From Pseudodonghicola flavimaris (GTDB taxonomy: Bacteria; Pseudomonadota; Alphaproteobacteria; Rhodobacterales; Rhodobacteraceae): a stretch of DNA of 64,000 bases. The stretch spans positions 186,001 through 250,000 of the forward strand of contig NZ_JASNJD010000005.1 of assembly GCF_030164425.1 (NCBI RefSeq). Direction: 5' to 3'. Numbering within the stretch: position 1 is the first letter of the stretch; every line of letters starts with the position of its first letter. The notes beneath the pieces were generated by a model that ran no database searches, was not told the DNA's origin, and worked only from the letters and a program-made list of their open reading frames with translations. Made by a program: the position numbers and the translations under genes. This document shows positions 17,049 through 25,153 of the stretch, piece by piece.

Positions 17049-18500
17049 ATGGCCGATATCGGCAGCAGCGCAGAAATGCGCGATCCGAATTACACGCCGC
17101 CGCTCGCGGTGGCGATTCCCCTGGGGATCCAGCATGTGCTGGCGATGTTCGTTTCCAACGTGACGCCGGCGATCATCGTCGCCGGGGCGGCCGGCTTCGG
17201 CTTCGGATCGAACAGCCCGGATTTCCCGGAGCTGCTCTACATGATCCAGATGGCGATGCTGTTCGCCGGCATCGCGACACTGTTCCAGACCATCGGCATG
17301 GGCCCGGTCGGCGCCCGGCTGCCGGTGGTTCAGGGCACCTCCTTCGCCTTTATCCCGATCATGATCCCGCTGGTCGCCGGCAAGGGCGTGGACGGGCTGG
17401 CGGCGCTGTTCGGCGGGGTGCTGATCGGCGGTCTGTTCCATGCCTGCCTGGGGATGGTGATCGGCAAGATCCGCTTTGCCCTGCCGCCGCTGGTCACCGG
17501 GCTGGTGGTGACGATGATCGGTCTGGCCCTGGTCAAGGTCGGTATCGAATACGCCGCCGGCGGGGTGCCGGCCAAGGCCAGCGGCAACGCCAGCTATGGC
17601 GGTCTGCTCAGCTGGTCCGCGGCGCTGGTGGTGATCTTCGTGACGCTGGCGGTGAAATTCTTCACCCGCGGCATGCTGTCGATCTCGGCAGTGCTGATCG
17701 GCATCATCGTCGGCTATGTCTATTGCATCCTGGTCGGCATGCTGCCGGTGGCCAAGATCGCCGGCAGCTGGAACAACGCCGCCGTCTTCGCGCTGCCGCA
17801 GCCGTTCAAATACGGGTTCGAATTCTCCGCCGCCGCCATCATCGGCTTCTGCCTGATGGCCTTCGTCTCGGCGGTGGAGACGGTGGGCGATGTCTCCGGC
17901 ATCACCAAGGGCGGCGCCGGGCGCGAGGCCACCGACAAGGAGATCGCGGGCGCCACCTATGCCGACGGTCTGGGCACCGCGATCGCCGGCGTCTTCGGCG
18001 CGCTACCCAATACGTCGTTTTCGCAAAACGTCGGGCTGATCGCCATGACCGGGCTGATGAGCCGCCACGTGGTGACCTTCGGCGCGATCTTCCTGATCGT
18101 CTGCGGCCTGATCCCCAAGGTCGGCGGCGTCATCCGCACCGTCCCGATCGAGGTGCTGGGCGGTGGTGTCATCGTGATGTTCGGCATGGTGGTGGCCTCC
18201 GGTATCTCGATGCTGTCGGATGTCGTGTGGAATCGCCGCAACATGGTGATCTTCGCCGTGGCGCTGTCCTTCGGCCTGGGCCTGCAGCTGGAGGTGATGA
18301 ACCTGCCCGCCGGCGCGCCCAACGCGCTGCAGCACCTGCCCGATACGCTGCGCATCCTCGGCGCCTCCGGCATCCTGCCGGCCGCGCTGATCGCCATCGT
18401 GCTGAACCTGATCCTGCCCGAGGATCTGCCCGAGGAGGCCACCGAAGAAGTCTCCGGCGGGCTGGCCGGTCATGGCAAGGGGTCGCTCGCCGGGGAGTGA
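17049..18500 (+). CDS. NCS2-family nucleobase:cation symporter, probably urate/xanthine
   Basis: Takes up a purine base across the inner membrane. The 483-residue polytopic protein has the QH motif in the first helix (GIQHVLAMF) and the NAT signature SFSQNVGLIAMTG. QN...TG is the pattern of xanthine and urate carriers, whereas uracil carriers usually have EN...TR. A strong ribosome-binding site AAGGAGGGAAG precedes the ATG. It is the last gene of the puuE-uraD operon and is closed by a strong terminator. Urate is the likeliest substrate given its neighbours, which is inference. Confidence 0.88.
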   Translation: MADIGSSAEMRDPNYTPPLAVAIPLGIQHVLAMFVSNVTPAIIVAGAAGFGFGSNSPDFPELLYMIQMAMLFAGIATLFQTIGMGPVGARLPVVQGTSFAFIPIMIPLVAGKGVDGLAALFGGVLIGGLFHACLGMVIGKIRFALPPLVTGLVVTMIGLALVKVGIEYAAGGVPAKASGNASYGGLLSWSAALVVIFVTLAVKFFTRGMLSISAVLIGIIVGYVYCILVGMLPVAKIAGSWNNAAVFALPQPFKYGFEFSAAAIIGFCLMAFVSAVETVGDVSGITKGGAGREATDKEIAGATYADGLGTAIAGVFGALPNTSFSQNVGLIAMTGLMSRHVVTFGAIFLIVCGLIPKVGGVIRTVPIEVLGGGVIVMFGMVVASGISMLSDVVWNRRNMVIFAVALSFGLGLQLEVMNLPAGAPNALQHLPDTLRILGASGILPAALIAIVLNLILPEDLPEEATEEVSGGLAGHGKGSLAGE

Positions 18501-18525
18501 GCCGCCGCGCCTCAGTCGGACACAG

Positions 18526-18563
18526 CGACGCCCGCCATCCGGGAAGATGGCGGGCGTCGTTTT
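18526..18563 (+). terminator. Intrinsic terminator after the purine permease
   Basis: A perfect 14-bp stem (18526-18539 with 18546-18559, core CGACGCCCGCCATC) with a 6-base loop is followed by TTTT. It separates the permease from the convergent allE gene. Confidence 0.88.
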
Positions 18564-18603
18564 CGCTGCAGGCGGTCGTCGCAGCGCCTGTCGGGCGGCG
18601 CCG

Positions 18604-19422
18604 TCACAACGGCATATGCCGGTTCACATCCTTGTAAAGCAGATAGCGGAACGGCCCGGGCCCGCCAGCATAGCAGGCCTGCGGGCAAAATGCGCGCAGC
18701 CACATGAAATCGCCGGCCTCGACCTCGACCCAATCCTGATTGAGCCGATAGACCGCCTTGCCCTCCAGCACATAGAGCCCGTGTTCCATCACATGGGTTT
18801 CCGCGAAGGGGATCACCGCGCCCGGCTGCAGGGTGACGATATTGACATGCATGTCATGGCGCAGATCGACAGGATCGACGAAACGGGTGGTCGCCCATGT
18901 CCCCCCGGTGCCCGGCATGGCAATGGGCGCGTGATCCGCCTCATGCGTGACGAAGGCCTCCGGCCAGGCCAGCCCCTCTACCGGTTGATAGGCCTTGCGC
19001 ACCCAATGGAACCGTGCCGGCCCCTGCCCTGTTGCCCTGACTGCCCAGTCGGCCCCGGCGGGCAGATAGGCATAGCTGCCCGGCCGCAGATCATGCGCGG
19101 TGCCGGCCACCGTCAGGCGCAGCGTCCCCTGGACCACGAACAGAACCGCCTGGGCGCGCGGATCGGTCTCTGGCCGGTCGCTGCCCCCACCGGGCTGAAG
19201 CTCGGCGATGTACTGGGAAAACGTCTCGGCAAAGCCGGAGAGCGGCCGCGCCATCACCCAGAACCGCGCGCCCTCCCAGAACGGCAGGAAGCTGGTGACG
19301 ATATCGCTGAAACACCCCTTGGGGATCACCGCATAGGCCTCGGTGAACATGGCGCGGTCGGTCAGAATCTGGGTCTGCGGCGGCAGCCCGCCGCTGGGAG
19401 CGTAGTAGCGCGGATCGGTCAT
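18604..19422 (-). CDS. allE: (S)-ureidoglycine aminohydrolase
   Basis: Removes ammonia from (S)-ureidoglycine to give ureidoglycolate, the AllA substrate. The 272-residue bicupin protein has the family N-terminus YYAPSGGLPPQTQILTDRAM and a C-terminal cupin with metal-ligand pattern ETHVMEHGLYVLEGKAVYRL. It also shows the typical FMWLRAFCPQACYAGGPGPFRYLLYKDVNR ending in pieces. It is convergent with the permease and divergent from dctP. An allantoate amidohydrolase to supply ureidoglycine is absent from the window. Confidence 0.9.
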   Translation of the reverse strand: MTDPRYYAPSGGLPPQTQILTDRAMFTEAYAVIPKGCFSDIVTSFLPFWEGARFWVMARPLSGFAETFSQYIAELQPGGGSDRPETDPRAQAVLFVVQGTLRLTVAGTAHDLRPGSYAYLPAGADWAVRATGQGPARFHWVRKAYQPVEGLAWPEAFVTHEADHAPIAMPGTGGTWATTRFVDPVDLRHDMHVNIVTLQPGAVIPFAETHVMEHGLYVLEGKAVYRLNQDWVEVEAGDFMWLRAFCPQACYAGGPGPFRYLLYKDVNRHMPL

Positions 19423-19583
19423 CGGGCGGGCCCTCTCCTGGAGACGTCCCCCGCATCAAAGGCGGATCGCCGGGGCAATCCAACCGCTTTCCCTATCGGC
19501 AATGGCTGAAAGACCGGTCGGAAAATCCTGAAAATCTCGGGGCGCTGGATCGCGACAGCCATTTATGGCAATAATGTTGCCCT

Positions 19584-19598
19584 AAATTCCCGGAATTT
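19584..19598. promoter_or_regulatory. Palindrome in the allE / dctP divergent region
   Basis: AAATTCC-C-GGAATTT is a perfect 7-bp inverted repeat 86 bases before the dctP start. A second sequence 52 bases upstream, AAATCCTGAA (19523-19532), matches the uraH/puuE region palindrome. The 261-base gap has no coding potential and probably holds promoters in both directions. Confidence 0.35.
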
Positions 19599-19683
19599 TT
19601 TGCGATATGTCGTATGTGCACGGCTTGCTCCTCAGGAATGCAAAGGCTACCACCCTGCTGTTCGAAATCTGGAGGAGAGTGTC

Positions 19684-20673
19684 ATGAGTATGCTCATTCG
19701 TGGCGGCGCCATGCTGGCCCTGGCCGCAGCACTGCAAATCGGCGGCACCGCCGCCAGCGCGCAAACCGAGGTGAAGATCGGCTATGCGCTGTCGCCGACC
19801 TCGCATTACGGGGTTGCCGCGAAGAAATGGCAGGAAGTCGTCGAGGCCGAAACCGACGGTAAATTCGTGTTCAAGCACTTCCCCTCCTCCGGTCTGGGCG
19901 GCGAACGCGAAGTGATCGAGGGGCTGCAGATCGGCACCGTCGAGGCGACCATCGTCTCCTCCGGTACGCTGGCCAACTTCGTGCCTGAAACCGGCGTCTT
20001 CGACATCCCCTTCATGTTCCGCGACCTGGGCCATGCCCGCCGTGTGCTGGACGGCCCGATCGGGTCGGAGATCCTGGCCAAATTCGACGATGTCGGCCTG
20101 CACGCACTGGGCTGGGGCGAACAGGGCTTCCGCCACATCACCAACAACCGCAACGCCATCCACACCCCCGCCGACATGGCCGGGATGAAGCTGCGCACGA
20201 TGGAAAACCCGGTCCATCTGGAGGCCTTCACCGTGCTGGGCGCCGCGCCCACCCCGATGGCCTGGCCGGAAGTCATCAGCTCGCTGCAGCAGGGCGTGAT
20301 CGACGGGCAGGAAAACCCGCTGTCGGTGATCGTCTCGGTCAAGCTCGACGAAGTGCAGAAATACCTGACCCTGTCGGGCCACGTCTATTCGCCGGCGATG
20401 CTGCTGGTGTCCAAACCGTTCTGGGAAGGTCTGTCGGACGAGGACAAGGCCGCCTTTGAAAAAGGCGCGGCCGAGGCCGTGATCGCCATGCGCGGCTATG
20501 TCGACGATGTCGAGGCCAGCGGTGTCGAGACCCTGCGCGAACGCGGCATGGAGATCAACGAACTGACCCCGGAAGAAAAAGCCGGTTTCCTCAAGGCCGT
20601 CGCCCCGGCCTATGAGACCTATTACAAGACCTACGACAAGGCGCTGATCGACAGCATCATCGCGACCGAGTAA
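19684..20673 (+). CDS. dctP: TRAP transporter periplasmic solute-binding protein
   Basis: Captures an organic acid in the periplasm for the DctQM permease. The 329-residue DctP-family protein has a signal peptide with probable cleavage after ASA (residue 26). The conserved Arg region GMKLRTMENPVH normally binds the substrate carboxylate. I chose the ATG at 19684 since GGAGGAGA precedes it. The substrate is not known; the adjacency to allE suggests a ureide-pathway or related carboxylate, which is inference. An 11-bp hairpin follows the gene and may favour its expression over dctQM. Confidence 0.9.
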   Translation: MSMLIRGGAMLALAAALQIGGTAASAQTEVKIGYALSPTSHYGVAAKKWQEVVEAETDGKFVFKHFPSSGLGGEREVIEGLQIGTVEATIVSSGTLANFVPETGVFDIPFMFRDLGHARRVLDGPIGSEILAKFDDVGLHALGWGEQGFRHITNNRNAIHTPADMAGMKLRTMENPVHLEAFTVLGAAPTPMAWPEVISSLQQGVIDGQENPLSVIVSVKLDEVQKYLTLSGHVYSPAMLLVSKPFWEGLSDEDKAAFEKGAAEAVIAMRGYVDDVEASGVETLRERGMEINELTPEEKAGFLKAVAPAYETYYKTYDKALIDSIIATE

Positions 20674-20693
20674 TCGGCGGTCTTTCAGGCTCC

Positions 20694-20725
20694 GGAGCGG
20701 CGCGCAGCAACGCGCCGCTCCTTCT
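20694..20725 (+). terminator. Strong hairpin between dctP and dctQ, terminator or attenuator
   Basis: GGAGCGGCGCG (20694-20704) and CGCGCCGCTCC (20711-20721) form a perfect 11-bp stem with loop CAGCAA, followed by TTCT. It lies 20 bases after the dctP stop within the operon, so partial termination or 3' protection of the dctP message is likely. Confidence 0.7.
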
Positions 20726-20747
20726 CTATTCAGGTAGATGCGAAATC

Positions 20748-21266
20748 ATGCGCCATCTCGAACGTCTCTTCGTCACGCTGAACGGCGCCGCCGTGATCCT
20801 GCTGCTGGCAGGCATGGCCGGGGTTGTCGGCACCAATGTGGCGCTGCGCTATCTCACCAACAACTCCCTGCCCTGGGCGGATGAGGCGGCGCGCTACATG
20901 ATGATCTGGATGACCTTCGTCGGCGCCGGGCTGGCGTTGCGCGGCGGCATGCATGTCGCCATCACCAACCTGCAGGATTCCCTGCCGAAGCCGGCACAAC
21001 GGCTGCTGCGTGGGCTGATCGTGCTGCTGCTGCTGGTCTTCTTCGGCTTCATGGTCTGGGTCAGCTGGCAATACATGCAGCGGATGCAATACCAGAAAAC
21101 GCCGGCGCTGCGGCTGTCGTTCAAGTACATCTACGCGGCGATGCCGATCGGCTTCGGCCTGTTGATCCTGCATCTGCTGCTGATCGCCCGGCCCTTCATC
21201 GGTGCCGGACATTACAAATCCCACGGTCACGAGACCGACGCGATGCCCGGTGGCGCCAATGGCTGA
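20748..21266 (+). CDS. dctQ: TRAP transporter small membrane subunit
   Basis: Four-helix membrane protein of 172 residues that pairs with DctM. Helices are visible at about residues 10-35, 48-66, 85-110 and 125-150. The conserved NNSLPWADEAARYMMIWMTFVGAG region is typical of DctQ, with the Trp-Ala-Asp-Glu-x-x-Arg part intact. Its stop overlaps the dctM start (ATGGCTGA). Confidence 0.92.
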   Translation: MRHLERLFVTLNGAAVILLLAGMAGVVGTNVALRYLTNNSLPWADEAARYMMIWMTFVGAGLALRGGMHVAITNLQDSLPKPAQRLLRGLIVLLLLVFFGFMVWVSWQYMQRMQYQKTPALRLSFKYIYAAMPIGFGLLILHLLLIARPFIGAGHYKSHGHETDAMPGGANG

Positions 21267-22542
21267 AATCCTGTTTCCCGCCCTTTTCGTCCTGCTGGCG
21301 CTGGGGGTTCCGGTCGCCTTCGCCATGGCGATCTCAGTCTTCGTCGCGCTGAGCTTCGGCAGCACCTATCCGCATCTGGTGGTGGTGAAGGAAATGTTCG
21401 CCGGGCTCGACAGCTTTCCGCTTCTGGCGGTGCCCTTCTTCGTTCTGGCGGCCGAGCTGATGACCGGCGGCGGCATCACCCAGACCCTGCTGCGCTTCGT
21501 ATCGCAGTTCGTCGGCCATCTGCGCGGCGGGCTCGGCTATGCCAACGTGATCTCCTCGACCCTCTTTGCCGGCATCTCCGGATCGGCGCTGGCCGACGCG
21601 GCCGGACCCGGGGCGATGATGATCCGGATGATGGAAAAGGGCGGCTACAAGAAATCCTATGCCGGGGCGCTGACCATCTCCAGCGCGGTGGTCGGGCCGA
21701 TCATCCCGCCGTCGATCACCATGATCATCTACGCCATGCAGGACGAAAACACCTCGGTCGGCGCGCTGTTCATGGCCGGGATCATTCCCGGGCTGCTGCT
21801 GTCGGCCGGCACGCTGGCCGGCAACTGGTACGTCAGCCGCAAGCGCGATTACCGCAGCGACGAGGCCCGCCCGCCGATGGCGGAAATGGTGCGCACCAGC
21901 TTCTACGCGATGCCGGCAATCTTCCTGATCGTCCTGATCATCGGCGGCATCCGCAGCGGCGTCTTCACGCCCACCGAAGCCTCGGTCATGGCGGTGTTCT
22001 ATGCCCTGCTCTGCGGCGCCTTCGTCTATCGGTCGCTCAGCCTGCGCAACCTGCCCGGCATCATCCTGCGCGCCGCCCTGGTCAGCACCGCGGTTCTGCT
22101 GATCCTCGGCGCCGCCCGGGCCTTTGCCTGGGTGCTGGTGATCGAGGGCATCCCGCAGTTCCTGGCCGAAACCATCATCGCCTGGGACCTGTCGCCGATC
22201 CTGTTCCTGCTCGCGGTCAACCTGCTGCTGCTGGCCTTCGGCCTGTTCATGGACCCACTGCCCGGCGTCATGATCCTGGTGCCGATCCTGGCCCCGATCA
22301 GCGCCGCGCTGGGAATCGCGCCGGAGCATTTCGCCATCGTCGTCATCGTCAACCTGACGCTGGGTCTGGCGACGCCGCCGGTGGGCAGCCTGATCTTCGT
22401 CGTCTCCTCGACCGTGCACCTGAAACCCGGGGCGCTGATCCGCGAGATGCCGCCGTTCTTCCTGATGAGCTTCATCGTGCTGATGCTGCTGACCTTCATC
22501 CCGGCGCTCTCCACCTGGCTGCCGCATGTCAGCGGCTTCTGA
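21259..22542 (+). CDS. dctM: TRAP transporter large membrane subunit
   Basis: The transport channel of the TRAP system, 427 residues, with about 12 hydrophobic helices. DctM hallmarks include ALGVPVAFAMAIS, ISGSALADAAGPGAMMI and SSAVVGPIIPPSITMIIYA. I chose the ATG at 21259, which overlaps the dctQ stop by 8 bases and gives the normal family length. The 154 bases after it hold a weak 5-bp hairpin (22562-22578) and nothing else recognised. Confidence 0.93.
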   Translation: MAEILFPALFVLLALGVPVAFAMAISVFVALSFGSTYPHLVVVKEMFAGLDSFPLLAVPFFVLAAELMTGGGITQTLLRFVSQFVGHLRGGLGYANVISSTLFAGISGSALADAAGPGAMMIRMMEKGGYKKSYAGALTISSAVVGPIIPPSITMIIYAMQDENTSVGALFMAGIIPGLLLSAGTLAGNWYVSRKRDYRSDEARPPMAEMVRTSFYAMPAIFLIVLIIGGIRSGVFTPTEASVMAVFYALLCGAFVYRSLSLRNLPGIILRAALVSTAVLLILGAARAFAWVLVIEGIPQFLAETIIAWDLSPILFLLAVNLLLLAFGLFMDPLPGVMILVPILAPISAALGIAPEHFAIVVIVNLTLGLATPPVGSLIFVVSSTVHLKPGALIREMPPFFLMSFIVLMLLTFIPALSTWLPHVSGF

Positions 22543-22696
22543 ACGATCCAATTGACGTAAAGGCCGCTTGTTCCGGCCGGGGCGCCTGAGCTAGTCTCAG
22601 GGTTGAGTTACCCCGGCGGCGGTCCCTCGCCAGCCATGCCCGAAACGCGCCTGCCCCACTCCTCCCCGGGCGGGTCCCTGTCATGTTGGCGAATGT

Positions 22697-23407
22697 ATGA
22701 GTAGCGAATTCTTCGACCTATTTCAGCGTGCGCAGATCATTAACCTGCCCGAACGCGAAGACCGCCGGATGGAGCTGCGGGACGAGCTGGACCGGGCCGA
22801 TGTCACCATCGACGGCCAGAAGATCGCGTTTTTCAGCGCGGTCAAACCCGACAGCGCCGGCGATTTCCCCTCGATAGGGGCGCGCGGCTGTTTTCTCAGC
22901 CACTTGGGGGTGCTGCGGGCGGCCCGGGACGCCGATCTCGACCTGCTGCTGATCCTGGAGGACGACGCCCATTTCGGCAGGACCTTCCTGCGGCAACAGA
23001 GATCCGCGATGACGGCACTGGACGGGATCGACTGGGATATCTTCTATGCCGGCTACACACCGCTGGCCGAGCTGATCCCGACCGGCCCCATCACCGCGAT
23101 TCCCGCCGATTTCCCGCTGCAGACCTCGCATGCCATGGCGCTGCGCAAACCGGTCATCGCCGCCGCCATCCCCTATCTCGAAGCGATCCTGGCCCGACCC
23201 GCCGGCTCGCCCGAAGGCGGACCGATGCATGTCGACGGGGCCTATAACTGGTTCCGCGCTGCCTATCCGCAGTTCCGCACCGTGGTGGCGACACCGCAGC
23301 TGATCACCCAGCGCGCCTCACGCTCCGATATCACCCCGGGCGCCGGCTGGCGCGAACGGCTGCCGCTGACCGGCTGGCTGCGGCGGCTGAAGAACCGCAG
23401 CGCCTGA
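22697..23407 (+). CDS. Glycosyltransferase family 25 (LPS-type) protein
   Basis: Probably adds a sugar to a surface polysaccharide or LPS. The 236-residue protein has the family-25 signatures IINLPEREDRRMEL at the N-terminus, GARGCFLSHLGVLRAA near residue 57, and the acidic LLILEDDAHFG near residue 77. It stands alone between the TRAP genes and tRNA-Thr, so its glycan is unknown. The ATG at 22697 has no strong ribosome-binding site. Confidence 0.82.
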   Translation: MSSEFFDLFQRAQIINLPEREDRRMELRDELDRADVTIDGQKIAFFSAVKPDSAGDFPSIGARGCFLSHLGVLRAARDADLDLLLILEDDAHFGRTFLRQQRSAMTALDGIDWDIFYAGYTPLAELIPTGPITAIPADFPLQTSHAMALRKPVIAAAIPYLEAILARPAGSPEGGPMHVDGAYNWFRAAYPQFRTVVATPQLITQRASRSDITPGAGWRERLPLTGWLRRLKNRSA

Positions 23408-23494
23408 GCGCCGGCCCATCCGGACGCGCAAGCCCGCCGACGGAATGTGCGGAAGATCGATCTGATCGGGAAACCGGCCCCGAGGGCCGGAAAG

Positions 23495-23570
23495 TGGTGC
23501 CGCTGAAGGGACTCGAACCCCCGACCCCATCATTACGAATGACGTGCTCTACCAGCTGAGCTACAGCGGC
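23495..23570 (-). tRNA. tRNA-Thr (anticodon CGU), 3' CCA encoded
   Basis: The reverse strand folds as a 76-base cloverleaf. The acceptor stem is GCCGCTG/CAGCGGC, the D arm GCTC...GAGC, the anticodon loop TTCGTAA with anticodon CGT, the T loop TTCGAGT, and ACCA forms the 3' end in the DNA. It reads ACG codons. Confidence 0.95.
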
Positions 23571-23616
23571 CCTGGTGCGCAGCGCTTTAGCACTGCGACG
23601 CCGGGCAGGAAAGGGG

Positions 23617-25143
23617 TTATTTGCGCTCTTCCTGCGCCTCCGGGGTTTCTGCGCCGGGGTCTGTGACCTCAGTCGGATCGGCGGCCCCCGCAGGCGGGAT
23701 CACCTCCGCTTCGGCGACCTCTTCCACCCCTGCCTCCTCTTCCGGCGTCCCGGCGGTCTTGTCCGCCAGCGCGCCGGTGATCAGCGGCAGCAGGGTCGCA
23801 CCGGTGGCGCCGGTGATTTCCGGCGACGGCGGCGATTTCCAGCTGAGCGTATCGAAGGCATGGCAGTTGCTGCAGAAGGGCGCCCATTCGGAATGGAGCT
23901 GACCACAGTTGTCGCAGACCCACTGCGGCCCGCGCGGTGCATTCAGCGCCCGGGCCAGCCAGCCCTGGACCACCGCGTCCGAGGCGCCCTCGCCGCGTTC
24001 GATCGCCGCCATCAGGGTCAGCGACCGGGCGTCGGGAGCATTCTCCACCAGATCGCCCAGAGCGCGCCGGGCCTCGGGAAAATCTTCCGCCACGATGTTC
24101 AGCTCCGCCAGCAGCAGCCGGGTTTCGGCGTGATGCGGGTGGATACGGGTCAGCGCCTGGAACCGCTTGACCCGCTCGGCCGGTGTCTCCTCCGGGGCGA
24201 TGGCGGCAAAGGCGGCGGCCAGATCGGGGTGCGGCTGCGCTTCCCAGGCCTTTTTCAACACCCGCACCGCCAGCTTCGGCTTGTTCTCAGCGACATAGGC
24301 GCGCGCGGCCAGGGCGGCCGCGGGCACCAGATCGGGGGACAGCTTGTTCGCCTCGATGGCACGTTCGCGGGCCTCGATCGAGATATCCTCGCGGGCGACG
24401 TCGCGCGCTTCCGACAGGGCCAGAACCGCATCGCGACGCTTGTAGACGTCGCGGGGCAGGGCGCCGGCCTTCAACTTGGCGGTCAGGGTGCGGCGGGCGC
24501 CGGCCCAATCCTCGGCCCGGGCCTGCAGATCCAGCAGCACGTCCTGGGTTTCCTCGTGCCGCGGCCGCAGCGCCAGCGCCTTTTCGGCCAGCTTGCGGGC
24601 GGTCTCGGTATCGCCTTCGGCCAGCTTCTGTTTCATGATACCGCGCACCCCGACAAAACGGGTGGCATCGTTGCCGATCAGCCGTTTGTAGGTTTCGGTG
24701 GCCTTGCGGGTATCGCCGGCCATCTCGGCCGCCTGGGCGGTCAGCAGATCGGTCAGCTCGGGCTTTTCCAGATAGCGCGCGGCGCGGGCCGCCTTGGCCA
24801 TGGCCAGCCGCCCCTCGCCCGAGGCCAGCGCCATCATGCCATCGGCCAGCGCCTGATAGCCGCGCCGTTCGCGCCCCTTGTCGAAGAACCGCGACAGCGC
24901 GGTTTCATCGCCGTTGAGGAATTTCCACGTCGCCACCAGTAGCGAGGCCAGTTTCAGCCCCAGCCAGACCAGCGCCACCAGGACGATCAGCCCGATCACC
25001 GATTGCAGCGGCCCGAGGGTGAATTCGGTGCCGGCCACGGTGATCTGGACCCCGCCGCTCATTTCCAGCAGCAGCCCGGCCCCGAAGGCGAGCGCGGCCA
25101 CCACGGTGACGAAGATCAGGATTTTCAGCAGCGACCACAGCAT
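23617..25143 (-). CDS. hemY: HemY-like TPR membrane protein with C-terminal zinc-ribbon-like motif
   Basis: A 508-residue inner-membrane protein of the HemY N-domain family, linked to haem synthesis only by gene neighbourhood. Two N-terminal helices (about residues 5-27 and 45-70) precede a long run of TPR-like helices (for example GDTRKATETYKRLIG). Near residue 410 comes WVCDNCGQLHSEWAPFCSNC, two CxxC pairs 15 residues apart as in a rubredoxin or zinc ribbon. A Pro/Glu-rich tail follows. It is the last gene of hemD-mitofilin-hemY. It is not the protoporphyrinogen oxidase also called HemY. Confidence 0.85.
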   Translation of the reverse strand: MLWSLLKILIFVTVVAALAFGAGLLLEMSGGVQITVAGTEFTLGPLQSVIGLIVLVALVWLGLKLASLLVATWKFLNGDETALSRFFDKGRERRGYQALADGMMALASGEGRLAMAKAARAARYLEKPELTDLLTAQAAEMAGDTRKATETYKRLIGNDATRFVGVRGIMKQKLAEGDTETARKLAEKALALRPRHEETQDVLLDLQARAEDWAGARRTLTAKLKAGALPRDVYKRRDAVLALSEARDVAREDISIEARERAIEANKLSPDLVPAAALAARAYVAENKPKLAVRVLKKAWEAQPHPDLAAAFAAIAPEETPAERVKRFQALTRIHPHHAETRLLLAELNIVAEDFPEARRALGDLVENAPDARSLTLMAAIERGEGASDAVVQGWLARALNAPRGPQWVCDNCGQLHSEWAPFCSNCHAFDTLSWKSPPSPEITGATGATLLPLITGALADKTAGTPEEEAGVEEVAEAEVIPPAGAADPTEVTDPGAETPEAQEERK

Positions 25144-25153
25144 GTCAGGCCCC

